Shown: piece by piece, positions 38,186 through 49,900 of the stretch
Position numbering within the stretch: position 1 is the first letter of the stretch
How the letters are laid out: every line of letters starts with the position of its first letter
Assembly (NCBI GenBank): GCA_026874595.1
Contig: CM049322.1
Coordinates: 8,362,900 to 8,426,899 of the forward strand
From: Sipunculus nudus
Lineage: Eukaryota; Annelida; Sipuncula; Golfingiida; Sipunculidae
Reading direction: 5' to 3'
DNA length: 64,000 nucleotides
Translations under genes and position numbers: made by a program
The notes under the pieces: model-generated
Told to the model about the DNA's origin: nothing
Seen by the model: only the letters and a program-made list of their open reading frames with translations
The model's database searches: none

Positions 38186-38689
38186 CTGTATATATATTAA
38201 AGGTGACACTATGTGGAGTCATTCTTCCTTTCAGATGAACATAAATCATAGTTAATTTAAATGTTCATGTGTCTGTCAGTTACCTGATAAGGTATTCAAT
38301 TAAGGATATTATATTTCTCACTATAAAATCCAAATTATTTAAATCAAAATCTTAATATCACAATTTTTAATTTAATAGGCACTTCTCAAAATAGATTACA
38401 CAGAAATGATGTCATGTTATTTTCTGTGAACACCACTTTTTTATGGTATTTATAGCATCATTATCCAAAAAGCATATACTTAACAAAGCTGATAAAGTAT
38501 GAGATCACTGCATTTTATCATTCCACTTGACTAAGCCTTTTTTTTTAACTTTACTGTAAAATATCAAATTAATAAAGATAAAAAATAAAATCCTCTGCAA
38601 GGTGTATCAATTTTTAAATAATTTCTGGGGAACCAGATTCTCTTTACTGCAATGTAACCAGTGATGAAATGTTCAATCTGTAATATATG

Positions 38690-39110
38690 ATATTGTTTTC
38701 CATTAAAGTGGCCTATTCTGATATCTGACGTCAGTTGTCTAAAGATCATCCTTTAAACCTTTTAAAAAAAATAAGCCAGAAAACACTTATGCCACTGCAC
38801 ACAGGCTGTTGATTTTGTTTATATTCGCATTTATAACAAGTGGGGTCACTGGTGTAAGCGAGGAGAAAATCTGAACACATTCAGCAAGGACATCTAGTGG
38901 CAAGTAGGACAAACCAGAGTTTTGCAAAGGGCGTTTTGCACCTAGTGAACTTTCAAGTTAAGCACATATGCAGCCAACCATGTTGGGTAACTGGTTTTTC
39001 CATTTATCCCCATTGCTGTTTTTAATAACCACCTGTAGACAAACAAGCTTATACAGCCATAGCAGAGGCATTATTAGAAATTTTCTGAAAAGGCATTATC
39101 TACAGTTCAA
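38690..39110. mobile_element. dispersed repeat related to the 12.7 and 17.1 kb elements (copy 3)
   Basis: Contains 'agccagaaaacacttatgcc', 'gcacacaggctgttgatttt' and 'gttttgcaaagggcgttttg', diverged matches to the other copies. It starts with 'ctattctgatatctgacgtc'. Confidence 0.6.
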
Positions 39111-39958
39111 AAATATGTTTGAATTTATATTATGATGGATCAGCCAACATTCTCTGGTCACTTTTAATTTGCTCCAGCTGGTATGGGCTCATGCACCAGA
39201 GGTCCTGGTGCGGCTTTAAAGGGGTTTTTCCATATCTTCTTTTACTCAGTGCATCAAGGACAGGAAACAGAAAAGTCTGGTTGCGGCTTATAATAGTCAT
39301 GCGGCTTATAATAGAGAATATACGGTAGAGTAAGCCAGAGGTCATGCAAGTTCTACAGAAATGGCAGGTATAAATAGCTGGCTTGAAAATTGTTTTGGAC
39401 AAAATGCAATCTCAAAGAGGAGGAATGTACATGGTAGTTACTGGGCTGTCATAGTGACACTGCACTGATTATTGCATCAAACCTAGTCTTTAACTGCCAG
39501 GAGGGTATGCATTCATCCCTGTTCATGCACGTTTGTTCACAATATAACTCGCACAACCATGAACCAAATGTCAAAAAATTTCAGGGCAGTTCAGTAATGG
39601 GTAAATAAAGAATGGATTCTTTAATTAGACATGTCATTTTAAAACTTCATTAGATGTTGATACAGTAATACAAGAGGAGATTTAATCATAATTTAGTCTA
39701 CTCAATGCCTAAGTAGTAATTACTGCATTTCTTCTTTTAGAAACAGCACTTCCATTTAAAACTGCACCTATATTTAATGGCTAGGTAGATTAAAATGTTC
39801 ATCTTAGTATCATCTTGATGAAAACTTACGTAGATGTCTCTTACAGAATCCTATGACATAATCAAATTGAGAAAAAAGTCAAATGGCAATAATCACTATT
39901 CAAATTAAATTGAAGGCACTGAGCAATTCACAGCTATGCCTGGTACAGTGGTAGTTAC

Positions 39959-40091
39959 CAAGGAAACCTCCAAAAGTGCGAAGCAGTATATCTCCGGTGA
40001 GGGTCAGGACAACGACTTGTTCTACTTCAGGATTGGTATGTAACTGAGGCTGGATGAATCCAGGTGAGGGGCTGAGCTCAAACTCCGGAAC
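39959..40091 (-). CDS. exon 11: start of NDK-like module 3
   Basis: Acceptor 'atttttcag', donor 'ccttg|gtaact'. It encodes 44 residues. EVEQVVVLTLTGDILLRTFG (812-831) is the first strand and helix of the module, without the IKPD lysine. Confidence 0.88.
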
Positions 40092-40726
40092 CTGAAAAAT
40101 TAGATCATTATCAGTAATAAACTGGCTTGTTCCATTTTGTCATGGTATTGGCCTGAGGGTAGTGTATTGGCCCCGAGGCCCACATGACTTAGGGACATGT
40201 TATGAAGTGGTAACCTTTCAGAGGTATATAACTACTTCATTAATTACACTGCATTTATGAATCAGAGCAAACAGGAAATATGCAATAAACAAAAACAGTG
40301 CATGAATAGTTGAAAGCCAGGTGTAATACTGAATTAATAATTTATATTTTTAGACATTAAATACTGTTTAGACTTTTCCTTAACGATGGATAGACACAGT
40401 CATGTCAAATACTCATCTGCATGTATTCCATAAATTAACACCTTCAAAACAGATAGTTCAATAGAGTGCTGCACTTTTGCTGACTGTTACATACAAATTT
40501 TTACCTTGTCTGGTATTATAAACTTTAGTATTTACTGAAAATTAATCAACTATCAGAGATGGTAGGAGCCTTTGATAAACTTATGCATGGAAAGAAGCAC
40601 AAAATTAACATTAGTACATAGCTTGGTATATATAGTCCTGTTTTTGTGAAATTTGGAGAATAGTTTGCTAATGTACGGGATATAAATATCTTTACAGTAC
40701 ACGATAAATATTTCTTTCTATTGGAC

Positions 40727-40850
40727 TTGAGACAGACTTGGCCAAATTTCTCGAGTCCTTATCTCTGAGTCTGAGCGAAGTCAGAGTCCCGGACCTGTGA
40801 GTCTGAGTCCCCCAAAAAGTGGACTCAAGTCCTGGACTCGAGTTCTACAT
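40727..40850. repeat. GAGTCC/GGACTC degenerate repeat, second copy
   Basis: Dense 'gagtct', 'gtcagagtcccgg' and 'ggactcaagtcctggactcg' motifs, akin to 15350-15510. Confidence 0.75.
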
Positions 40851-40885
40851 CATTTTTGTCTACGCTGATGTCATTTCTGTCTTAC

Positions 40886-40992
40886 CTTTGTGAACGGACC
40901 ACCCAGGCTAGCGAGAAGCCCGTCAGAGTATGCTGCTACATGGAAGAGGTGAGCTGAAGTTAAATCTCCATCAACCAAGTTTGCTAGTGACC
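40886..40992 (-). CDS. exon 10: end of NDK-like module 2
   Basis: The acceptor is 'gttttttttag' directly downstream (sense) of the 29-bp minisatellite, and the donor is 'acaaag|gtaaga'. It encodes SLANLVDGDLTSAHLFHVAA then YSDGLLASLGGPFTK (756-790). The FHVAAYSDGLL segment sits where NDKs have 'RAxYGxxxxxNAxHGS', and no histidine is at the catalytic place. Confidence 0.85.
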
Positions 40993-41012
40993 CTAAAAAA
41001 AACAAAAAACAA

Positions 41013-41937
41013 ATGTTACACCAAAACCTGTATTCTCTCACCAGTTACACCAAAATCTGTATTCTCTCTCCAGTTACACCAAAATCTGAATTCTCTCACC
41101 AGTTACACCAAAATCTGTATTCTCTCACCAGTTACAACAAAATCTGTATTTTCTCCCAAGTTACACCAAAATCTGTATTCTCTCACCAATTACTTCAAAA
41201 TCTGTTTTCTCTCACCAGTTACAACAAAATCGGTATTCTCTCACCAGTTACACTTAAATCTGTATTCTCTCACCAGTTACACCGAAATCTGTATTATCTA
41301 ACAAGTTACAGCAAAATCTGTATTCTCTCACCAGTTACACCAAAATCTGTATACTCTCACCAGTTACACCAAAATCTGTATTCTTTCACCAGTTACACCA
41401 AATTCTGTATTCTCTTATCAATTACACCAAAATCTGTATTCTTATATCAATTACACCAAAATCTGGATTCTCATATCAATTACACCAAAATCTGTATTCT
41501 CTTATCAATTACACCAAAATCTGGATTCTCATATCAATTACACCAAAATCTGGATTCTCATATCAATTACACCAAAATCTGGATTCTCATATCAATTACA
41601 CCAAAATCTGGATTCTCATAACAATTACACCAAAATCTGTATTCTCTTATCAATTACACCAAAATCTGGATTCTCATATCAATTACATCAAAATCTGGAT
41701 TCTCATATCAATTACACCAAAATCTGGATTCTCATATCAATTACACCAAAATCTGGATTCTCATATCAATTACACCAAAATGTGTATTCTTATATCAATT
41801 ACACCAAAATCTGGATTCTCATATCAATTACACCAAAATCAGTATTGTCTTATCAATTACACCAAAATCTGTATTCTCTTATAAATTACACCAAAATCTG
41901 TATTCTCTTACAAATTAAACCAAAATCTGTATTCTCT
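41013..41937. repeat. 29-bp minisatellite, about 31 copies
   Basis: Unit 'ttacaccaaaatctgtattc' + 'tctcaccag'. The left half has the 'ctctcaccag' variant and the right half a 'ctcatatcaa' or 'cttatcaa' variant with 'gg' for 'gt' changes, so two sub-families are sorted by position. All three + frames stay open, giving a false 202-codon frame. Intronic, ending about 20 bp before the exon 10 acceptor. Confidence 0.95.
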
Positions 41938-42216
41938 CCTGTTTCAATTAAACTCTATCATTTTAATCATGTGTATTCTCCCCATATTATCTTCTGCTAT
42001 CTTATTACAGTTATTACAGTTTGGTTATTTCTATTGTAAATTCATAACTGTTATTACTATTTGATTATTTACATTGGTAATCAATAGGTATTAATTTTAT
42101 ATTATATATATATATTTTTCCTTGTTTTATATGTTTTAATTTAGAATATTCTTGTAAGCATTCTTGTAAGTATTTATGAATTTACTATTTCGTTTGATAT
42201 TTTGACATAAACTGAC

Positions 42217-42390
42217 CTAGCAACCCTTGCAGTGACATGTGTACAATGAATGCCTCGATCAGACTCGCAGAATTCTGTAGAGCGTTCTCCTTGTGAAGTA
42301 AGAGAACCGTAACTGGTCGCAACACGTCCTCGTCTGACAATCGCTGGTTCTCAAACTCCAGTGGACAGAAGGCCTGCTGATTAGCTATCC
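42217..42390 (-). CDS. exon 9: NDK-like module 2
   Basis: Acceptor 'tcattgcag', donor 'gctag|gtcagt'. It encodes 57 residues, with RPVTVLLLHKENALQNSASL (721-740), then IEAFIVHMSLQGLL. It is the counterpart of the NDK 'GPVVAxVxxxENAVxxxRxLL' block. Enters and leaves in phase 1. Confidence 0.9.
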
Positions 42391-42699
42391 CTGCAATGAT
42401 AAAATAAACTTATTGCCTCTGCAAGGAGGATATGCTTTCATCCCCATTCATGTGGGTTTGTGTGTCTGTTTGTTCACAACATACCTCATGCAATCGTGAA
42501 GGAAATCTCATTGAATTTTCAAGGCTTTTCAGACATTCGGCAAATGAAGAATTGATTAGCTTTTGGTGTGGATCTGGCACGTGACCTGGATCCAGGAATG
42601 TCATTAAGAAACATTCACAAATGTACAGTCACTTATGCATGAATGAACCTGGGAATTCGGGTAAAAAAAAGTGAATACAAACACGAAACATATCATGAT

Positions 42700-42748
42700 A
42701 CTTCCCATGTGGAGCAAAGTGTCCTAAAGGTTAGGGCGCTGGACTTAT
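42700..42748 (+). mobile_element. left half of a tRNA-like/SINE sequence split by the adjacent transposon
   Basis: 'gtggagcaaagtgtcctaaa' then 'ggttagggcgctggacttat' looks like a tRNA-like 5' half with an A-box region. The continuation ('tatggccataaggccttggg', 'tgtgtcccattctggccacc') appears at 47067 after the transposon. Confidence 0.55.
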
Positions 42749-43272
42749 CCCAGCCAGCATCACAGGTTGGAGATACATTGGACCAACATTGGATAACAAC
42801 GTTGTTCCAACGTTGGTATCCAATGTTGGACCAACTCAATTTGCTCATTGGAACTACGTTGGACAGATGTTGGAGCAATGTTGTGTGACATGTTGGGCAA
42901 ATGTAGGGCCAATGTAGGATATATGTTGCATCAATTTGCTCACTGACACTAGGTTGGATATCTGTTGGATCAATGTTGTATTTTACATTGTGTCAATGTA
43001 GGACCAATGTAGAGGATGATATGCCACTGCGGTTTTTCATCAACATGAACATTTAGGAATAAAATCTGGTTCAAATGTTCTAAAAAATGTGAGTTACTCT
43101 TAATTGATTAATTATTGGTTCAAATAGTGTATACTGTAGATGTACGGTTATGTGTAGTAAAGGTTTGTCAAATAGATTAAAATTATTTTACTTGTTTTTT
43201 TTTTAGTGAAATCACACTGGAAGACATCTGTATTTATACATAATATAAACAGCATTCTCAGAGCAATTACCC

Positions 43273-43556
43273 TTATCTTAAAAATAAAACTGACACAAAA
43301 ATAAGTTCAAAACTCTTTAATAATAATAGGACTGTATATTCTAACGCTCTACAGCCGACAATAATTAATAATTCTGAATCGTCCGTAGAGACATAGTCTC
43401 TGCTGTTAACTGCATGTGCATCCTTCGCACACTTCAACTTCTGCCTCTTCTTATTCCCTTCGTATCTGTCCCCAGCAAAACTCAGCCAGCTTTGGATCAT
43501 TTTCTTGACGTCCTCTTTGTTGATCCTTTCAGCAAGTGGATTTTCTCTGACTGCAC
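43273..43556 (-). CDS. unidentified coding fragment inside the 4.3 kb transposon
   Basis: Acceptor 'ttttcctttag', then about 94 codons to a TAA. The first half reads NPLAERINKEDVKKMIQSWL, then SFAGDRYEGNKKRQKLKCAK, a helix plus basic-patch pattern. The second half (after SRDYVSTDDSELL) is hydrophobic and AT-rich. The first part looks like real coding, perhaps a terminal DNA-binding domain of an element protein. I cannot name the family. Confidence 0.4.
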
Positions 43557-43572
43557 CTAAAGGAAAACATTT

Positions 43573-43644
<72 letters not shown>

Positions 43645-45241
43645 GAGAGAGAGAGAGACATGTCACAGATGAGATTTAAATCCAGGCAGATTTTAAATTT
43701 ACCTAGACGAGATTGCGATTGTGATCTAGCATAGATTGATTTTAAACTCGCCTAGGAGAGATTGCCATCACATTCATGGAGTAGGCCAGGAATTTAATCA
43801 TGCCTAGGCGAGTTTAAAATTTGCATGGTTTCATACAGTGAGTTTAAAATTGGCCTAGGTAAGAATAAAATAGTGGTCATATGGTATTTCCTATTATACT
43901 GGGCATTGTATATTACACATATATGTATGATGTTTTCATAGCTCCTATAAGTCATTTATAGAGAATATCTATATGAAATATTTCTGATGTCTTGCCCGTT
44001 TTGGATTTGTCATTAATTATAGGATATATAGGGTAATTTATGTGTTTTTTTTTAAATATTTTTAGGCTGTTGCATTCTTTGAAGGATAGGTATTCTTACC
44101 TTATGTGGTTTAGTTGTATACATGATTATTAATAATAATTAAATATTATTAATATCATTTTAAATTGAAATTAACTAATATTAGTAACTGCATGGTATTT
44201 TTGGAAGACACGCCTGTAAATAGAATATGCACAACCATGTCTAATTTTTTCATTAAATTTTAAACTAAATTTAAAAGTTCAACAGGCCAGTAATATTGTA
44301 ATAGCATCTTCATTAATACTGATACAGTATTAACAGTAATATATTAAAATAATTTATCACTGATAAACAATATACCATACTTGCTCTGCGGTTTCACAGT
44401 TGCACATTTCAGACAACCTGTCTTTATTGAGATCACAGGAATGTAGATAAATCTATTACATAACTGTGCCTGTTAAATTGCTAAATATTAAATTAAATCA
44501 TAAATGATAATTTAACATATATTATTGTTTATTTTTATGGTAAAAGACTCCACAATTGGTAGAAAACTAAAATAAAAATAAAGGTGTCACAGTTATTACA
44601 CTTTTTGTTAAGTTCAAATAAGTTTGAATAACTTGCTACTTTCAACAATGAATTACATAAACAAAATGAATGCTAATCCATGTATCTTGTTCTGCTCACA
44701 AATAAACAGCAAAGTATTGTCACAGCAAGTCAACTGTAACTACTTGGCATGACCCATGCCTTGATGAGGCCCATGGATGTCTTCAAGAGCATTGGACATT
44801 TAATCAATTAATTATGTTTAAGCTAATAACTTTTATGAGATGGTTGCTGTATACCACATAGAATAGAAAAAAAGTGCAAGGAATATTCAAATACTCATTG
44901 ATGATACCAGTTCCAAAATAAATATTAATTATTATATTAAGAATATTCCTGTAAAACTTACAAATGATATTACTTTTAGGCTTCACCAGATTTTTTTAAT
45001 TAGGGCTCAAAATTAATTTGACCACACACCTGCAAATAATGTCTTTATCTATACATAATGGTAACCATTAATGTCAAAATAGTTAATGATACAGAGCTCA
45101 TAATATAACTGAAAACATTATTCATATGTCATTTACATTGTTCCATGTTTTAAAGAATACCATCAAATAATAATTTCAATCTCACCTAGGAAGTTTAAAC
45201 TCATTCAGGCAAGAAAAAAAACCTAGCCTGCTACATAATGG

Positions 45242-45242
<1 letters not shown>

Positions 45243-45309
<67 letters not shown>
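45243..45309. repeat. (TA)n microsatellite
   Basis: TA tract of about 67 bp within the transposon. Confidence 0.95.
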
Positions 45310-45312
<3 letters not shown>

Positions 45313-47066
45313 TAATGTTATTCAGGGTGATGAAGGGACAGAAGCATAACTTACTAACTTTTGTATATATATATGTATAACATACTACTGCACACTTGTG
45401 GAAGATAGGGGACAAGTGGTCACAATGATGTATCAACACATGACCTCAGGAGTCTCAGGGGTCAAGTATGCAATCTGGACCTTTGTGCTGGCAAGGCTGG
45501 CATTGGCCTCCTTTATCAGCAGCACTGTTATACAGGCTCTGTACCATGTGTAGCCCCCAGTCGAATTCTGTGCCCCAACACAAGTAACAGCATAGCAAAT
45601 GATAAAGGTGATAGCCATAACAGCACCACATAGTATCAAACACTTATACAAGATCATGCATACATATATGACATAGTACTGCCATTCACTAATATAAATT
45701 CTCATATGGTTAAAGAAGCAGTGATTTAATATAAATTGCCATACATAACACAAAGTACTCAGAAAATTATTATATATATCCAGTATATGAAGTTCAAGTT
45801 CATTATTCCTTAAGATCCATATATACTGAACAATATTGAGGTATGTATATCCAGGTTAGATCAATTTATGTGTTGATTAAAGTAAATAATTCTTATAAAC
45901 TTACCTCAGGATGTCTGTTCAGTCTGGATGATCTAGCTTAACTGACTGGCCAAACACTCCAGGGGGTCACTTTTGGCGCCAAAGAATCATGTTACAAACT
46001 GCCTCCAGACCACGGGATGGGCTGAGTGGTGATTGATAGTCCACAAGCCTTTCATCTAAGTAGGCCTCAATTATTGAGTAGTATGTTAAGCCTCAGTTTA
46101 TTTTTTATACTTCACTTGAAGCTTTAAGTGTAATCAAACTATCACTCTATTAAATAATGAGATTAATTTACCAAAATTAAAATATTTCCTATTTCATATT
46201 TATTAGCCCATTTATTTTTCAAACAAGCAATATTATTTTAAGGTGCTACCCCTTACATTTTTTTCAACATTTTATAATACTACAAATGAATTATAAACAA
46301 TCAGTTATTTAAATATTTACATGCAGTATTTATCCTCATTAGCTAAATTTCCATCCTCCCAGTCATTATTTACAGGGCTGGTAAAAATAAATTATCATTA
46401 AAAAATCATGATATTTGATTTTTTTTATTTAAATCATTTTTTTGTTTATTTAAATCACCTATTGATAAATTGACCATGCCTTTCATATTTGTCATATAAT
46501 TCAGATGTTTATAATATAGATTATTTAAATAGTATTTTAGAGAATTAACAGTAAGTAAATTTATTTATACATGTAAATCGATTTTGTGAAAGACATATGA
46601 AAATTGACAAATTAACCTGAAAATTTAAGATTTGATGAGTTTTATGACTTTTTTGCAGTGATTTAAATCATACTGGCGGTGATAATTTTATTTAAAAATA
46701 AAAATCTAGTACAGATATGAATGAAATATATCCAAGCACAGACTTGACATATGCACACAATCTAGCTCTGTATTTTGTAGGTCAGCCTGTATGAGTCTCT
46801 GTTGATATCATTCTTGAATCCATATATATATTTCATATTTTCCCATGACATATCTGCAACGTTGGTCCAACGTTAAATATCCAACGTTAAATATCCAACG
46901 TTTGATCTTATATGTTGGTCCTACTTTGGCTTAAACGTTGGCTGTCCAACAGTAGTTTTAAGGATGTTGGTCCAACGTTGGACAAACGTTACCTATCCAA
47001 CTCCTACATATACCCAACCAGCCAACATCTCTCCAACGTTTACTAAACGTTCCATTGCTGGCTGGG

Positions 47067-47115
47067 TATGGCCATAAGGCCTTGGGTGTGTCCCATTCTG
47101 GCCACCATCTAGACT
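47067..47115 (+). mobile_element. right half of the split tRNA-like/SINE sequence
   Basis: 'tatggccataaggccttggg' then 'tgtgtcccattctggccacc' carries a B-box-like part and a 3' acceptor-like end. Joining it to 42748 restores one continuous tRNA-like sequence with a single TAT. Confidence 0.55.
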
Positions 47116-47736
47116 AAGCTTCCTAACCATCATATAAAAAGTAGGGGAAAAACAGGGGCATAGCCAGGATATGGAGGCGTAAAACAGGTAATGTAATATA
47201 TATATTAACTTACCTGAATAAATAAATTAAAAAATATCATATTTGCAGGATTAAATTTACCTATTGAAATGTAGAATTATCATTAAACAAAACATTAACA
47301 ACTGCATGTGCAATCCTTTATATTGAAATGTCCTATATCTGGGGATACCAGTGACAGAAATTTCATGACTGTGTTTCAGAAAATTAAATCATTATCAGAC
47401 CAAGTGAAATTCCCAGAGGAAGTGGGGTACTGGATGCAAGGGGGGGGGGGAAGGGTCATGGTCCCCTTCAGCCCCCCTTGGTTACGCCCCTGAAAGATAT
47501 GCTAATTGCAAGCACAGAAATCAAGAATATTTTTTTAAAGAACAGGGTGTAAGACATCAGACATATCTACCACCCCTGTCAATTAGATATTTGGACTGAT
47601 CCATTAATAGGCCACCCCTATGGTAAAGTAGGCTGTGCTGGGGGTCTTGGCAGAAGGGCCTTCACTTGTGCTCTAGCAACTGAATGAGACAGAGGGCGGC
47701 CACAATCCTGCCGTTGGTCGGGTGAAGAGAGAATAC
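47116..47736. other. intron, no supported exon
   Basis: A G-run lies at 47440-47449. The segment 47640-47736 continues the open frame of the exon 8 candidate for some 38 codons before a stop, but exon 9 phase requires the donor at 47736. Confidence 0.4.
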
Positions 47737-47802
47737 CTGGCGGATTAGCCCTTGGCTTTCGTGCTGTCTCCTGACGCTTCGGTTCCCTCTGCTGAGAGAG
47801 CC
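47737..47802 (-). CDS. exon 8 (candidate small exon), basic linker
   Basis: Acceptor 'tcatactag' (weak pyrimidine tract), donor 'cgccag|gtattc'. It encodes LSQQREPKRQETARKPRANP then P (676-696). Phase 1 in and out, so it fits between exons 7 and 9, but exons 7 and 9 also join without it. Supported by higher GC and an open frame. May be a cassette exon. Confidence 0.5.
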
Positions 47803-49296
47803 CTAGTATGAGGTGTTTGATAAAACAATAATCTCCCAGCTAAAAATGTGTCATATATAAGAATACAAACATATTTGTATCATATGGTAACATAACATAC
47901 CACTTTAAAATCGTTATGTCCATTAAACAGTTGAATCAAGTAGGTCTTGATCTCAAGCTTTAAAAAAAAGCATGTCTGGAGGGGATTTCCTTGGGGTTCC
48001 CCAACATAAAATGTCATACTAGTTGTCAACCTCCAGTGCAGAGTCAAGATATGTTGTGTTTATCCTTAACATTCATGATAAATTTCTGTACGGAGAATGA
48101 TGCATCACACACACCACCTAGTGATTGTCCCAACTTCAGGAACAACTGTTAGGTCCAGGGAAGCTAAACTTTTAAAGTGAATTCTGTTTAGGCACTAAAG
48201 CAGGGGTTACAACAGAATTTCTTGTTCAGGCAAATACATCAATATTTTTTGCCCCCAAATGCTTAAGTTTCCCTGTTACAAACACAATATTTGAATTGAT
48301 AGGAGTTTTTGCCTAGTACAGGGTTTATGTTCTCCAGTTTACTTGAAGCTTTATATGCAGCGGTTGTCCATGGAATGGATACATACGCCGCATTATAACA
48401 TGCAGTTACTGGCGGATATGCCTGCTTCTCATTAGAGTCAAGTCACTTTGATGTGCTAAGGGGCTACGGTGACCCTTAATTAACATTAGGGGAATATTAT
48501 TATATATTACCCAATTATATATTACCCAATATTTCTTTGTCCATCACATTTAACTATCATAGACTGGCAGTACATGTTTTAGCTTAGTAATAACAAGCAT
48601 TTCAAGTTCAGACAGACCTTTTGGTCTTTAGGTGATTTAAAACATAAATGGGTGTGTTGTTTTATTATATATGTGGGGAAAAAGCCTGTGTTGTCGCAGT
48701 CAGTAAGTACAAGAGACCCAACTGTCATTCAAATATAATCAGTGGTAGGTCAGTTATGAGTTTAAGAAGCTGTGTGTCAAAATGCAAATTAAAAGATCAT
48801 TCTTGACTTGTAGTGAGAATTAAACATACCTATTAAAGGTGTTTTATTTTATTTAACTCTGCAAAAAAAACAATGTACCTGACATATTTGTTGTGACTTT
48901 GCAACTTGTATGCTAAAAACGGAACCAGGTTTAAGACAGGATAATCAGCATTTACCATAAACTTTGCCATTATAAACGGCTATTTTGTCATTTTCAAACT
49001 GGGTATGTATGAGCTTGGGAAAACAACAAGAAGCCGTGTAGGACAAAACAGGCATTTTAGACTACACATTATATGGCCGGTTTTAAACTTGCATACAATT
49101 AGGACAGGTAGGTATGATGTTCCCATGGATCTTTCACATTTTGTGAGTACAGGACATTGGGTTATATTCGTGAGCGAGTGCAATGCGTTTGAGCCTCTTT
49201 AAAAGCATAGGAAACAAATAAAAAGAACAAATCATGAAAGGAGTGACTTTGCACTGTTAATAAACTCCAGTGAACCAATAACAGTGTATCAGTGTA

Positions 49297-49575
49297 AAAG
49301 GGATCTTTTTGGATATCTGATGTCAGTTAACTACAGAGTCCTGTGAACCTTTAATAAGAATAGGCAAGAAAACGTTGATCCATCCCCACACATGCGGTTT
49401 GTTTTGTTTATATCCATGTATTAATAACAAGTGGGGGGGGGGCTACCAAAGTAATCCATACATATTCAAAAGAGACATCTGGCAACAAGTCAAGACAAAC
49501 CAGGATTTTTCAAAGGGCATTCTGCAACCAGTGGCTTTTAAACTTTTATGCATATGCAACCAGAAGCTGGTTGTC
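49297..49575. mobile_element. dispersed repeat related to the 12.7/17.1 kb family (copy 4)
   Basis: 'ggatatctgatgtcagttaa', 'ggtttgttttgtttatatcc', 'gacatctggcaacaagtcaa' and 'caaagggcattctgcaacca' match the other copies. Contains a G-run at 49434-49442. Confidence 0.6.
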
Positions 49576-49624
49576 ACAAAAATATGATCGGATTTTTTTT
49601 TAATGATCCCTTTTCTAATTCTTA

Positions 49625-49900
49625 ATATAAGTATGTACATCAGAAGAGTTCCATTTTGGTTTGTGGCTACATGACAGGGCAGTAGCACTTCCTATCATAT
49701 TATTTTTATCCTGGTGTCACCCAGGCCTGGTGTCTAATGCACCTGTGGGTCATGGGTGTGTAATCATTCCTATTGCTGGGCCTAAACACTGAGTAATCCC
49801 TCAAAGACACACTCGTACGTGGGTGATACACAGCTGTGAGGCACAGCCTTCCCATTAAGCCTGCAGAGCACTCACCCTGGGTCAGGGCCAACCGTGAAAA
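49625..49900 (+). mobile_element. SINE-like repeat (type B)
   Basis: 'taagtatgtacatcagaaga', 'gttccattttggtttgtggc' and 'tggtgtcacccaggcctggt' are colinear with 25470-25640. The rest ('cccattaagcctgcagagca') extends the family consensus. Confidence 0.65.

Larger units (their letters stand above)
42749..47066. mobile_element. 4.3 kb DNA transposon, CCCAGCCAGCA termini, TAT target duplication
   Basis: Starts CCCAGCCAGCA and ends TGCTGGCTGGG, with TAT on both sides (42746-42748 and 47067-47069). Both ends are packed with 'ccaacgttgg'-type palindromes (42770-43010 and 46855-47050). A spliced-looking frame lies on the - strand at 43273-43556, and a leader-like segment ending in 'cctgag|gtaagt' at about 45907. 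TA tracts lie at 43583-43642 and 45243-45309. I do not recognise the superfamily. Confidence 0.75.

Noticed and set aside
41013-41621. 202-codon + frame of NLYSLTSYTK-type repeats
   Set aside because: By-product of the 29-bp minisatellite. All three frames are open in the unit.
43273-43556. Use of the transposon fragment as an exon of the NDK-like gene
   Set aside because: Entry phase would fit, but no convincing donor restores phase 1 and it lies inside a defined mobile element.
45182-45753. Frames of 85 and 106 codons within the transposon
   Set aside because: One is a TA-tract artefact. The other has a plausible tail (TPETPEVMC) but overlaps a second open frame of equal quality, so neither can be chosen.
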